64,000 bases of DNA from Ananas comosus. Lineage: Eukaryota; Streptophyta; Magnoliopsida; Poales; Bromeliaceae. The translations under genes were made by a program, and so were the position numbers. Position 1 is the stretch's first letter. Each line of letters begins with the position of its first letter. Below are positions 44,275 to 54,629 of the stretch, in pieces. Where the stretch lies: the NCBI RefSeq assembly GCF_001540865.1, contig NC_033636.1, positions 4,112,784-4,176,783 of the forward strand, given 5' to 3'. The notes under the pieces were generated by a model. That model worked only from the letters and a program-made list of their open reading frames with translations. It made no database searches and was not told the origin of the DNA.

Positions 44275-45835
44275 CCCCGAGAGTAAAAACTCTCAGGACT
44301 TGTCGAGAATTCCAGTTTTCGAACTTTTTAGGTCAGGAAACATTCTACAACCCTCCACCAAGTGTGGAAAAGCTCGAAATACATCCAAACACTCGAACCG
44401 GGCAATTTGCAAAGGTCCAGTGTGCTACAGTTTGTGAGTTGTGTACTTTGGGTGAGTGGGTTGGATACTGACCCGGTGGATCTTCGTAGGTCTGGTTGAC
44501 TTGTTGTGCACCCAGTTTTTCCGACCGACAGTGACAGGTGGGTGCTTCGAGCTGGTAGTAGGTGAGATCGTTTCACCTTCCTCTGTTCTTTCATTCATTA
44601 TCGTAGTCTCTACATGTCTGTTGTTTGTTTTTCGTTCGTTCATCTATATCTCGTTGATTGTATTATGTTAGTTGTGGATAGACATGTAGAGCAGGCTTGC
44701 ATATATACTGTATATCTGTGGACCTTGGGTCCAGACAACACATCGACTCCTTTGTCGTGTATTTTGATCTGGTTGATCGTGGTTCGGCGTTGTACGCCCT
44801 TGCACTTGGCTTCGGCCATGGCACCGGTCTCTTTTTGCTGGTTTTCGTTTTGAGCATATCAGCCTGATTTAGTCACAACACTGTGCATTCTAGACACCAG
44901 GTTGGTTTGACCACAAACCAAGGGATTTACGTATCCAGATAGGTCGTCGGTGACGCATGAATAAGTTGGCAGTGTCTGCTCTGTGACAGGCAACGCTTGA
45001 GGTCTGTGGACCAATATAGCAGTATCAAATTGGGTTTGATTTTGGACTATTTACCCTTGAGGCATCCGTTCAGTTGAGTTTTTATTACAATAGTAGTTTC
45101 ATTCTTGCTCAGTTATTATCCTGTTTCTATTACTACTGTAGTTGCTCTTATATCATATCATGTTCATATCTGTTGTTCTATCTCCTTTGGTTTCCGGTGA
45201 TTACAGCTTGCCTTCGTGGCTCTGTCGTACCCACTAGAAAACCATGGTTGCGGTTTCTCACTCCCCATTTCCCCCAGGTGACATGGATGAGGAGTTGGTA
45301 TTTGGGCTCGATGGGAGGACAATCTAGCTAGTCAGCAGTAGCGACCGTCACCCTGGTATATTTCTTCTCGCATTTAGTAGTTGTTAATAATAAATGATTT
45401 AATTAGATGTTTGAATGTTTGTGATTTCCGTTATGCATGATTAGAAATTTTGTGAATCACTGGTTTTGGTTTTATAGATATTCAGTTCTCAGATTTGTGT
45501 ATTTATACATATTTACGCATCGTGGTTTTTACCCCTCGAGGTAGTTTATTTTCAAAATAGAGTTTCCGTGTGGGAAACAGTTTTAAAAAGGTTTTCAAAT
45601 GGTTTTCATAAATGAATGAATTAGAGTTTAAAAACAAAAGCTTCCGTGTGGGAAGCACTTTTAAATAGGATGTTTATTGTAGTGTGCATTTTATCATCCA
45701 GCGCCTAAGGAGTGCTTAGAGGCATGCACCATCTCTAAGAATCGTTAGCTGTATGGAAATGCATATCATGAATTGGTTGTTGATTGGGAAATATAGGTTG
45801 CGGTTGAGATCCTATTGTATAGTTGGTACACCGTG

Positions 45836-45990
45836 CAAATACAAAGGAGACTCTGTCCGAGTGGACAGAGGAACTTTGTATTTGTGGTGGATCTGTACGT
45901 CACGTGGGCCAGGTTGAAAAAAAAAAATTGGCACGTCTTCCGCAACTCTGTTTCAAAATGATAATGGATTTTAAAAAGGCTTTTAAAATC
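45836..45990 (+). repeat. Two strong hairpins near the 3' end of the family Q LTR
   Basis: 45836-45884: an outer stem CAAATACAAAG/CTTTGTATTTG, then an inner stem CTCTGTCC/GGACAGAG with loop GAGT. 45967-45990: a perfect 10-bp stem GATTTTAAAA/TTTTAAAATC around AGGC, immediately before the GGTCCCGGGGCGTGACA end. Both are kept in the antisense copy (52068-52115 and about 51961-51985); the first is also in the fragment at 60865-61457. Their place suggests RNA structure around the R region or polyadenylation site. Confidence 0.75.
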
Positions 45991-46641
45991 GGTCCCGGGG
46001 CGTGACAGTTCAGGCATATTAGCTGCATTTGTATAGTTTGGTTACTATCTATCTCTCTATTCTTCTATCATGCATGATTTAGACCTGGAAAAGTCGGTGA
46101 GGTCGGCGGCCGAACCCACTGAAAACTTTGTTGTAGTTCTCACCCCACTATTTCCACAGAGCCGGGACCGAGTGAGCCGGCCGACGATCGCGGTAAAGGT
46201 ATTGCGCCATAGATAGGGACCACCTGAGATGGTTTATTATTTGCTTAGTTGCATACCCCTTTATATATCATCTTTTGTACTTGATGACTAGAGATGTATA
46301 AATGATGTCAAATATAAAAGCCTATTTTGGGAGAACTTGTGATGTAAAAAAAAATGATGGAAAGAATGTAATGTAAATGTGAGGAATGATGTGAATGCAT
46401 TTATGTGATTGAAAGTAAATCATTATACTTGTATGGATATGTAGCTTAGAATCTTTCACTTTTGGCTATTGCTTGCCCTCGTGGAAGCCATTATGTATGT
46501 TTCCGCTTGTGCAAATTCTGTCTACTTGAATTGTACTTGTGTTGAGCCTTGGGCGGACAGGGGAGGTGATGTTCGTTCGGCGTCTGATCGACGTGCTCGA
46601 ACCAACCAAATGGGTCCGGTCTCGGGGCGTGACAGATATAG

Positions 46642-46652
46642 TGGTATCAGAG
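46642..46652 (+). promoter_or_regulatory. Primer-binding site, initiator tRNA-Met type
   Basis: TGGTATCAGAG, seven bases after the 5' LTR end at 46634, is complementary to the 3' end of plant initiator methionine tRNA. Minus-strand DNA synthesis would start here. It fixes the LTR boundary and the element's orientation. Confidence 0.9.
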
Positions 46653-46964
46653 TCTAAAAGTGAAAGAGTAAGAATGGACCTAGAGACCCTTAGGAATGGA
46701 AAACCTTAAGGATCTAGGAAACGTGAGGGACGTAAGATCAAAGTATAGCAAAAGCTTTGTGATTGGGTTGATAATAGTATGTCTCTAATGTTGTTAGGGG
46801 CTAATTCAAGTTGATATTTGTTCTCTATTCCTTGTGTTATGCTCGGCGGTCGACGACATAATGCTTGGAGCAAGGATAAATACACTTGGTTGCTTTCGCC
46901 AGATTGGGTTTGTTTGAGTACGTTGGACATGTAGCTAATGTGAATTGCTACATTTCAGGAAGCG

Positions 46965-48254
46965 ATGCCTCGGGGACGACCTCGAACAAGGTTAATGCCG
47001 GAGGAGCCGAATGCGGCGCCCGAGCAATCCGGAGCAAGTGGCGACGGGGAGCTTCGGGAGCAAATGTCCGCACTAATTGGAGTTGTGCGACAACAAGCAG
47101 AGTCCGTGTAACGCCAGGGGGAGAAAATTCAAAAGCTTCAAAAAGCCTTAGAGCGACAGTAGGCGGCGGCGGCTCAAGTGAGCGACAAGCCTCCTGCGTC
47201 CCCTGCAGTGGTGCCGAGTGCAGTCGAGGGAGCGGCGGCGGCGGCTGTGCCAGTCACGGCGGTGACGGCCGGTTCAGGAACTTCAAATTCCGATAGTGCG
47301 GCGATAGAGGCGTAGCGAGAGCATGTGTTGGCGGCTCTCGTTATGTTCAAGAAGTTTAGCCCACCTACGTTCGACGGGGAAAAGGTGGAGCCATCGATGG
47401 TGGAGTCATGGATTGACTCGATGGAGTCGCTTTTCGAGGATATTTATACCTTGAAAAAGGACAAGGTGCACCTCGCCACTTACTGTTTAGAAAAGGCGGC
47501 GAAGGTGTGGTGGAAGTGGGTGAAGCAAGATCGGCCTTCTGACCTTCCGCCTATGCAATGGGAGGAGTCTAAGAGGGAGATGTTCGCAAACTACTTCCCC
47601 GACACGGTGAAGCGGAAGCTAGAGGATAAATTTCGCAAGTTGAGACAAGGAGACCAATCGGTGGGAGAGTTCGAGCAAGAGTTATCCCACATTATTGACT
47701 GTGTTCCGGAGGTTGTTTGGGATGACCGAGATCGAGGCGACTAGTTCTTGCGAGGACTTCGGCCGGAGATCTATAAGGCCGTGCAATTGTTCAAGCTTAC
47801 GACCTTTGCGGAGGTTTTTGATCGAGCATTGTGGGCGGAGCATGGCAACGCCTACGCGCGAGAGGAGCGCCAGTCCATGGCCGAGTCTAGGGACAAAGGC
47901 AAGAAGCGAGCGGCGGGTAGTGCCGGGGGCCAGCCGAATGCTAAGAAGCCTCCCCGGTACCCACGACAACAGTCGAGGAATTGGAGGCCTATGCATTGTG
48001 TCATTTGCAGCGGTGAGCATCGACCATCGACTTGCACGCAAAGTGAAGGGAAGTGCTTCAAGTGTGGCCAATCGGGACATCTTATCTGGGAGTGCCCGGG
48101 TTGGGCGTCGTCTGCACCGACGGCGGCATCAGTTCCTTCTACCTCGAGACAGCTTGCGGGGTTGCCACTGGCTATGTCGGCTGGACGCACATCAGCACTA
48201 CGTCAGCTGAGGGATCTCGAGCACCGAGTGGACGGGTTTTCGCCACTCAGGTGA
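46965..48254 (+). pseudogene. Chromovirus gag with four in-frame stops
   Basis: From ATG 46965 one frame runs to 48254. The order is: a basic/Gly start (MPRGRPRTR), a Gln-rich coiled coil, an Ala/Pro linker, the retrotransposon gag core beginning FKKFSPPTFDGEKVEPSM with WKWVKQDRP and the FRKLRQGDQSV region, a short CVICSGEH motif, and the zinc knuckle CFKCGQSGHLIWEC at about 48054. Gag assembles the particle and binds RNA. The stops are TAA 47109, TAG 47160, TAG 47313 and TAG 47742; the first three fit loss of Gln codons by C to T change. There is no frameshift within this stretch. The frame leaves gag-pol register after the knuckle. Confidence 0.9.
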
Positions 48255-48814
48255 AAGAGCCTGCAGTACTAGATGATGTCATGGCATGTATTATTTTAAA
48301 TAAAGGCACTAGAGCTATAGCTTTATTTGACACAGGTGCATCTCATTCATTCATCAGTGCATCATTTGCTAAGACTCATGGCATTAAAGTAGTGTATAGC
48401 CCGGACTATTGGTGGGTTAATTCAATAGAACATTCATTCAGTGTTCACGAGGAGTGCTTGGCTTGTCCAGCTAAGATAGATGATTGGATTATGCCGGCAG
48501 ATTTACTAGTGCTAAACCAAATGTGGGGCTTCGATGTAATCTTGGGGATCGATTGGCTCTCAAGTACTACGCGGTTATCGATTGCGAAGTAAGGTGATCA
48601 TGTTTCGTGAGCCTAATCAAGAGGAGTTGGTGTATTGTGCATGCAAAAGCTCGCGCTTCGCGGGGACCGTATCCGCGGCGAGGGCGAGAAAAATGATTTA
48701 AGGTGGATGTGTGGCCTATTTGGCGACCATGGTAGAGACTCAAAAGGAGCACCCGGAACTTGAGAACATTCGAGTAGCATGTGAGTTTCCGGATGTATTT
48801 CCGATGGAGTTACC
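48230..48814 (+). pseudogene. Chromovirus protease region, frameshifted
   Basis: The aspartic protease motif LFDTGASHSFIS lies at about 48326 and the flap-end ILGIDWL at about 48541, in a frame different from gag, so a frameshift lies between about 48180 and 48240. A one-base loss near 48562 shifts it again, and a stop follows near 48697. The piece ends with EFPDVFPMELP, the usual linker to RT, where a solo LTR (48815-51286) splits the codons. The protease would cleave the Gag-Pol polyprotein. Confidence 0.9.
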
Positions 48815-50900
48815 TGTCACGCCCCGGGACCCAGCGGAAGCCCGCCCGGCGCGTGCCCAGACCCGCCATATGTCTACAACATATAAGGCGTCTAAAAGCA
48901 ACAATAATAAAAGCAATAATACGAGACATCTAGGAGTATCAGAGCATAGTAAATGTCTAATTGCTACAACAAGGGATAAAGTTAAAACTGTAAATCCACT
49001 AAATAAAACATAAAGTAAGTACAATAGGAAATCCCAAATACAAGAGTTAAAAGTAGGTACATAGGTGGTCTCTATACATGGATACAAAATCTCTCACTCT
49101 CTCTCAACTACAAAAAAAAAGAGTAAACCACCTAGGCAAAGTACCGCTCCTCGCTAGCTAGCTAAGCGATCCCCTTGCCGCGATCCCGTGCCTCCGCCGG
49201 TGCCGAAGGCTCGAAAAGTAAACCACAAAACGGCGGGCATGAGAACTATTAAAAATAGTTCCCAGTGGGCAATTACTGACTTCAGTGAATGCACCACAAG
49301 GCCCAAAGCTACAGAAGATGTCAGTGACTAAAAAGTAGAAAGGTGGCAGGTAAGTAAAAATGTAACTACTACTACGACATGATATCTCTACTTAGCATGA
49401 AATAGTAAAAGTATGAAAGCAACTATGCATGAAGTAAAGTCTCCAACTATCATAATGTTCACAATGCGAAATAGTAAAGTTCCGTTGTTTACTCTTCTAG
49501 TCAATGTCCAAATAATACTCTAAGTCATCATCTATCACATGTCATAACGATATATAAAGTCCAATCTGAAGAGACCCACCCGAAGGCTGTCTATGCCCTG
49601 AGACCCACCCGTAGGCTGTCTGGCCGTGCGAGCCTAATGGCCCCGTGTAGTCATCATCCCACCCTAGGAATAGCCTGACCACACGCAATCCACTTCGGCG
49701 CCCCAATCCCGCACGGCGAATATGTATCCGCGATGGCCATCTCGGAGTGCCGGCTTGTAGGGAGCGACCCTCACAAGCATTGCGAATGAGCACAATGGCA
49801 AGTAGTCAAACGATCAGTCGCAAAGTACCAAGTCTCATGTCTAATAAATGGTAATATATAGTAAATGTCTCTGGGCCAAGTCACTATTTCATCAATATCT
49901 TAAATATGGAATATAGTTATGTCAATGTGGCCTATCTCAAGTCTCTATGTTGCAGTTTAATAATTCTCTAGTCCAAGTGCACTCTTTATGACACTATGGC
50001 TCATTTTGTCCAACATGGATACTAAGTTCAAGAACTTACAATTCTAGTCGAAACGAAGCATGAAACTTGATTCCTATTATCTCATAGAATATTGTCGGCA
50101 TGCATATTAACAAAGCAATTGCTCTCTCTCTCTACTATATAGAGTAAATTTTCTGATGGCACAAACAACATGAGTTCTAAGCATTCAAAAACTCTCATAA
50201 ATGCTACTAAACATGAATATGCATGAATTTAAGGAGCATGAAAGCATTTAACCACTTAGGAGGAATTTCCTCCAATTTTCAAGGAAGCCAAACCCACCGA
50301 CGACCACGAAACTCCTCGTGCGCTCCAACGAGGGTGTCCTCTAGTCTCCTAGTACCTTAGAGGTACAAGAACAAGTGTCATCTAGTCGAAACAAACGACG
50401 CTAAGCTCAATCATTAAGCATATAGGGCTAGGGTAGACGAAAACTCACCGATTGCGAAGGAAGCTCTCACAATCTCCAAATGGGAGCTAGAGTCCTCCCA
50501 ATCTAACCTAAACAAAAGTTCTAAACCCATCAATTTGATACAAAAGCCCTCAAAACGAAAATCTCCAAATTTAACCCTAAAATTCAAAATCTAGGGTTTC
50601 CTCTAACCAAAATCAACAAAACATGTATCAAATGAAAAATACATGTTACTAACCTCTTTAATAGCCTCAAACCAAGTCCAAAATCAGCTAGGGCTGGAGG
50701 TCTCCTCACAAACAAGCTCCTCTCAAAGCTCCAAGCCTTCAATCATGGAGAAAACCCAATAAAAGCAAGGAAGAGGAGAAGGGAAAGATCAAAACACCAT
50801 AAAATCCACCAAAAATGGAGATCAAACAAGGAAAGGGGAGGCTCACCTTGATCTCCACTGGTTAGGGCTCAAAGAGAGCAGCTAAGGGGGCTGGGGTCAC

Positions 50901-50910
50901 CTATATAGGT
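50901..50910 (-). promoter_or_regulatory. Putative TATA box of the family P LTR (reference copy)
   Basis: CTATATAGGT, within the palindrome CACCTATATAGGTG, lies about 380 bp from the LTR 5' end at 51286. The palindrome array lies about 50-180 bp upstream of it in transcription direction. Confidence 0.55.
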
Positions 50911-50962
50911 GTTGTAACAATTGCAAATACACCCCTCCCCGAAACAGCCCGAACTGCACTGC

Positions 50963-51088
50963 GTACCGGTACACGGGTTTGTGTACCGGTACACATCCCA
51001 CGAACCAGCCCAACCCGAGCCTCGGGTTGGCGCTCTGGCTGCCAGGGTCGATGGCTGTACCGGTACAGCCATCACCGCGTACCGGTAC
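50963..51088. repeat. GTACCGGTAC array of the reference family P copy
   Basis: Perfect copies start at 50963, 50983, 51057 and 51079, with spacings 20, 74 and 22 bp. Three are extended to TGTACCGGTACA or CGTACCGGTACG palindromes of 12 bp. The array is 198-324 bp from the LTR 5' end. Confidence 0.88.
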
Positions 51089-51286
51089 GCCACCCCGAAA
51101 TTTGCAAACCGAGAGCAGCCTAAGTCCTCCACTTTGGCGACCTTAGTGCTACATGAAATACCACAATTCTCGGGATACGAGCCATAGGTCTGACTCTGTC
51201 TACGACCCACCAGAAAATCTGGAAAAACTCAGAACACAAGCCATACACTCGAACCTCGCAATTTTGCAAAGGTCCAGTGCGTCACA

Positions 51287-51945
51287 TTACCGGGATTGCC
51301 ACCGGATCGGGAGATCGAGTTTGTCATTGACTTGATTCCCGGGGCGGCGCAAGTTTCGAAGACTCCGTATAGAATGGCACCGACGGAGCCAGTAGAGTTG
51401 AAAGCTCAATTGCAAGACTTGCTTGATAAAGGCTTTGTGAGGCCGAGCGTGTCACCATAGGGAGCTTCAATGCTATAAAAGAATGGCAGACTCCAACTTT
51501 GCATGGATTATCGCGAGTTGAACAAAGTGACAATCAAGAACAAGTACTCATTGCCGAGGATTGATAATTTGTTTGATCAGTTGTAAGGGTCACGGGTATA
51601 CTCGAAAATTGATCTCCAATCGGGATATCATCAGTTGAAGATCAGGCCGAAGGATGTGCACAAAACGGCATACCGTACGCGGTATGGCCATTATGAGTTT
51701 ACGGTAATACCGTTTGGGCTTACTAATGCCCGCAGTATTTATGGACTTGATGAATCGAGTCTTTTGCCCGTTGTTGGGCCGATGCGTCGTGGTGTTCATT
51801 GACGACGTGTTAGTTTATTCACGGAGTGAGGAGGAACACAAGGAACATTTGAGGATCGCGTTGCAAATACTCCGAAAAGAGAAGCTTTATGCTAAACTAA
51901 AGAAATGTGATTTTTGGCTTTCGGAGGTTACCATCTTAGGCCATG
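51287..51945 (+). pseudogene. Chromovirus reverse transcriptase, first part
   Basis: Continues from the protease linker: [52 protein letters not shown], the [10 protein letters not shown] motif and FGLTNA, then after a one-base loss near 51729 the catalytic FIDDVLVYS (codons 51795-51821) and the KKCDFW end. FIDD corresponds to the YxDD active site of Ty3/gypsy RT. Stops occur near 51459, 51475 and 51584. It is split at Gly-His-Val by the family Q solo LTR at 51946 and resumes at 57341. Confidence 0.93.
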
Positions 51946-53416
51946 TGTCACTCCCCAGGGCCGATTTTAAAAGCCTTTTTAAAATCCATTACCATATTTG
52001 AAATCAGAGTTGCGGAAAACGTGCCATTTTTTTTCCAACTTGGCCCACGTGACGTTCAGATCCGCCACAAATACAAAGTTCCTCTGCCCACTCTGACAGA
52101 GTCTCCTTTGTATTTGCACGGCGTACCAACAGCTACATTAGGATCTCAACCACAATCTACATTTATTAATCAACAATTATCATGCCATGCATTTCCATAC
52201 AGCTAGCAATCCTTAGAGATGATGCAAGCCTCTAAGCACTACTTAGGCGCTGGATGATGTAATGCACAATACAATAGTCATCCTATTAAAATTGCTCCCC
52301 ACCCGGAAGCTTTGCTTTTAAAACTCTAATTCAAACATTCACAAAACCCAATTCGAAAACCTTTTGAAAACTGTTTCCCACACGGAAACTCTATTTTGAA
52401 AATCGACTACCTCGAGGGGTAGAAAACCATAATGTATAAATCCGTAAATATATAAATCGATAATCAACTATCCATAAAACCAAAACCAAGAATCCGCAAA
52501 TCTCTAATCTCATATCCACAATCTCATGTAGAGGAGGAAAACCAACTCATTCAAACATTCAAACATCAGTAATGATTATCTAACTGAACCATTTATTATT
52601 AACAACTACTAAGAGCAGGAATGAAATATAACCAGGGTGACGGTCGCTACTGCCAACTAGCTAGATTGTCCTCCCGTCGAGCCTAAAAACCAACTCCTCG
52701 TCCATGTCACCTGGGGGGGAATGGGGGTGAGAAACCGCAGCCATGGTTTCCCAATGGGTTATGACAGAGCCACGAAGGCAAGTCGTAATCACCGTAAACC
52801 AAATAAGATAGATAAACAAGTATAGATGCTGATATACGAAAACGAACTACAGTAACTATAACAGATATAAACATGATATGATATAAGAGCAACTGCAGTA
52901 GTAATAGAAATAGAATAATAAGTGAGCAAGAACGAAACTACTACTGTAACAAAAACTCAACTGAACGAATGCCTCAAGGGTAAATAGTCCGAAATCAAAC
53001 CCAATCTGATGCTGCTATATTGGTCCACAGACCTTAAGCGTTACCTGTCCCAGAGCAGACACTATCAACTTATTCATGCGTCACCGACGACCTATCCGGA
53101 TACGTACACCCCTTGGTTGGTGGCCAAACCAACCTGGTGTCTAGAATACACAGTGTTTTGACTAAATCATGCTGATATGCTTAAAACGAAAACCGGCAAA
53201 AGAGACTGGTGCCATGGCCAAAGCCAGGTGCAAGGGCGTACAACGCCGAACCACGATCAACCAGATCGAAACACACGACAAAGAAGTCGATGTGTTGTCT
53301 GGACCCAAGGTCCATAGAGATAAAATATATATGCAACCTACTCTACATGTCTATCAACAACTAACCATATGCAATCAATAAGGTAAAGATAATGAACGGT
53401 AAGCAAAGGTACATGA

Positions 53417-54629
53417 TGTTAAGGATTTTATAGGTTGGCGAATTTCGTAAAGTTGTTTGGAGTCTTGAAGAGTTGATTGCAGAAGATTTTGAGAAAAGAT
53501 TCAAATTGGAGGACAAAGACTCATTCGGAAAGATCGACACCTAAGGTATGTAGAAAAGATCATTTGTGGTGAAGATACATGTTTAAAATAAGTTCAGAAG
53601 GCTTAGATTGTTTTTAAACAAATTTTCTGAACTTTCTTGTGTTCTGGGACCGGTCTCTGAAATGGAGAGACCGGTTCCCCCAAGGTCCTCACTGCGTAAA
53701 CCTTGATGCAACCGGTCCCCTGTGATGAGAGACCGGTTCCCGAACCTTGGTGGTTCTGTCGCGCAGCGAGGGACCGGTCTCAAGTTTGAGAGACCGGTTC
53801 CCGAACGTGGGGTTTTTGGTCACGCAGGGAGGGACCGGTTCCTCACTTGAGAGACCGGTCTCTCACAGACCGGTCTCCTCGACAGGACCGGTCTCTGAGG
53901 ACGACACAGGTTTTTGAAATCGACTTTTTGCAATCCTAGTCTACTTCTAAGTCTTCTAAACATATAAATAAGCTATGTGGGTCATCTAAAATTAAGGCTT
54001 TGAATATTTTACCAATTCCAAACCCTAGAAACTCGTTTTCTTCCCGTTTCAATGCTTCGATTTACATGATGAGTTTCTAGCAATCAACATCGGCTTGATT
54101 CTTCGTTTTTACTCGATACTTCTTACGAGAATCAAGTAGATGATTGATTAAAGGTGAACCCTCATAGCTTATGGTTTTCAAAAGTTAAATCACCGCAAAT
54201 CTTCAATTCTACAAGCTCCGGAAGGAGGTTCGGCGCGTGGATCTCGCGTGAAGCCGAGGATTCGGTGGACGCTTCGAGGAGTTGAGGCGTTGACGCTGCG
54301 AGGAGTTGCAGCAAGGTCGATTGGTGGATTCCTATCGATCGAGGACCGGCAAAGATCACCGTCAACAAGAAATCGGTAAATTGAGTCGCGTGTTTTTGGT
54401 CGAAATCACTTGTACTCAAGTTTTCTTAGTGGATTTTCTTTGCGTGATCGGTCCCGTGGGTTTTTCACTCCGAATTGGAGTTTTCCCACGTTAAATTCTC
54501 GGTGTGCTATTTTAATTTCCGCTATTGTGTTTGTTTGCATCGAGATTTTTCGAGTTTGCCGGATTTACACCTATTCACCCCCCTCTAGGTGTTACTTACC
54601 TTTTAGATCCTCGGGATCAATAACTTACA
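53417..54629 (+). mobile_element. Solo LTR of a copia-type element (1.21 kb), target duplication CATGA
   Basis: Begins TGTTAAGGATTTTATAGG and ends GGATCAATAACTTACA. CATGA is duplicated (53412-53416 and 54630-54634). The phrase TATTCACCCCCCTCTAGGTG about 60 bp before the end is typical of Ty1/copia LTRs and is shared, in reverse, by the SIRE-like LTR at 21535. Unlike families P, Q and T it does not end in GGCGTGACA. It still carries a ten-copy ACCGGT array almost identical in wording to family P. Confidence 0.9.
53649..53892. repeat. Phased ACCGGT array in a copia-type LTR
   Basis: Cores start at 53649, 53670, 53711, 53732, 53773, 53793, 53834, 53854, 53869 and 53887. Distances are 21, 41, 21, 41, 20, 41, 20, 15 and 18 bp: a pair 20-21 bp apart, repeated each 61-62 bp. 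Between pairs recur the words GTTCCCGAAC and CACGCAG/GCGCAGCG, also found between the palindromes of family P (33236 and 44130). Confidence 0.95.

Larger units (their letters stand above)
43564..44429 (-). mobile_element. Solo LTR, family P, with gap, target duplication GTTTG
   Basis: Plus-strand ends are TGTCACGCCCCGGGACC and GTCCAGTGTGCTACA. GTTTG is duplicated (43559-43563 and 44430-44434). It has the conserved AACTATAATTTATAGTT hairpin (about 43999-44015), then 15 N (44031-44045), then an ACCGGT array. At 866 bp it lacks the middle of the family, exactly at the N run. Confidence 0.9.
40803..46007 (+). mobile_element. Solo LTR, family Q (4.34 kb without its insertion), target duplication GTTCA
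   Basis: Begins TGTAAGGACTGAGATTTTGG and ends GGTCCCGGGGCGTGACA. GTTCA flanks both sides (40798-40802 and 46008-46012). A second copy lies antisense at 51946-57340. Order of parts: about 660 bp of U3, a TATA box (41466), a very GC-rich stretch (41500-42530), hairpins with GAGCAC/GTGCTC stems (42580-42930), a moderately GC-rich part, then AT-rich DNA with two strong hairpins before the end. There is no repeated terminus inside, so it is a single long LTR and not a small full element. A family P solo LTR is nested at 43564-44429. No CCGG-palindrome array is seen in this family. Confidence 0.9.
32529..46634 (+). repeat. 5' LTR of the chromovirus, in five pieces
   Basis: LTR pieces are 32529-32940, 34188-35019, 37516-37687, 40404-40802 and 46008-46634, about 2.4 kb together, separated by four inserted solo LTRs. 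The first piece matches the 3' LTR start (TGTAATATACC through the GGGTCCGGACCC palindromes). The fourth and fifth match the rest, for example GACATAGTTGGCATTATGAC and GAGCCTTGGGCGGACAGG. The second and third pieces have no counterpart in the 3' LTR, which has lost about 1.2 kb at that point. The last piece ends GGGGCGTGACA before the primer-binding site. Confidence 0.9.
48815..51286 (-). mobile_element. Solo LTR, family P (2.47 kb), inserted in pol, target duplication TTACC
   Basis: Plus-strand ends are TGTCACGCCCCGGGACCC and TCCAGTGCGTCACA. TTACC is duplicated (48810-48814 and 51287-51291), and the RT linker reading resumes on the far side. This is a complete-length, N-free copy. It includes the AACTATT..AATAGTT hairpin phrase (49246-49264), the CTTGTAGGGAGCGACCCTCACAAG hairpin (about 49753-49778), the palindrome array and a TATA-like box. 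It is a good reference copy for family P. Confidence 0.95.

Noticed and set aside
40803..46007. Complete small LTR element (TRIM/LARD) with two LTRs
   Set aside because: The start sequence does not recur inside and neither PBS nor polypurine tract is visible. One long LTR fits better, as also for 51946-57340.
53649..53892. CRISPR-like array of regularly spaced palindromes
   Set aside because: Plant nuclear context, 6-14 bp palindromes with conserved not unique spacers, and location inside an LTR with target duplications.
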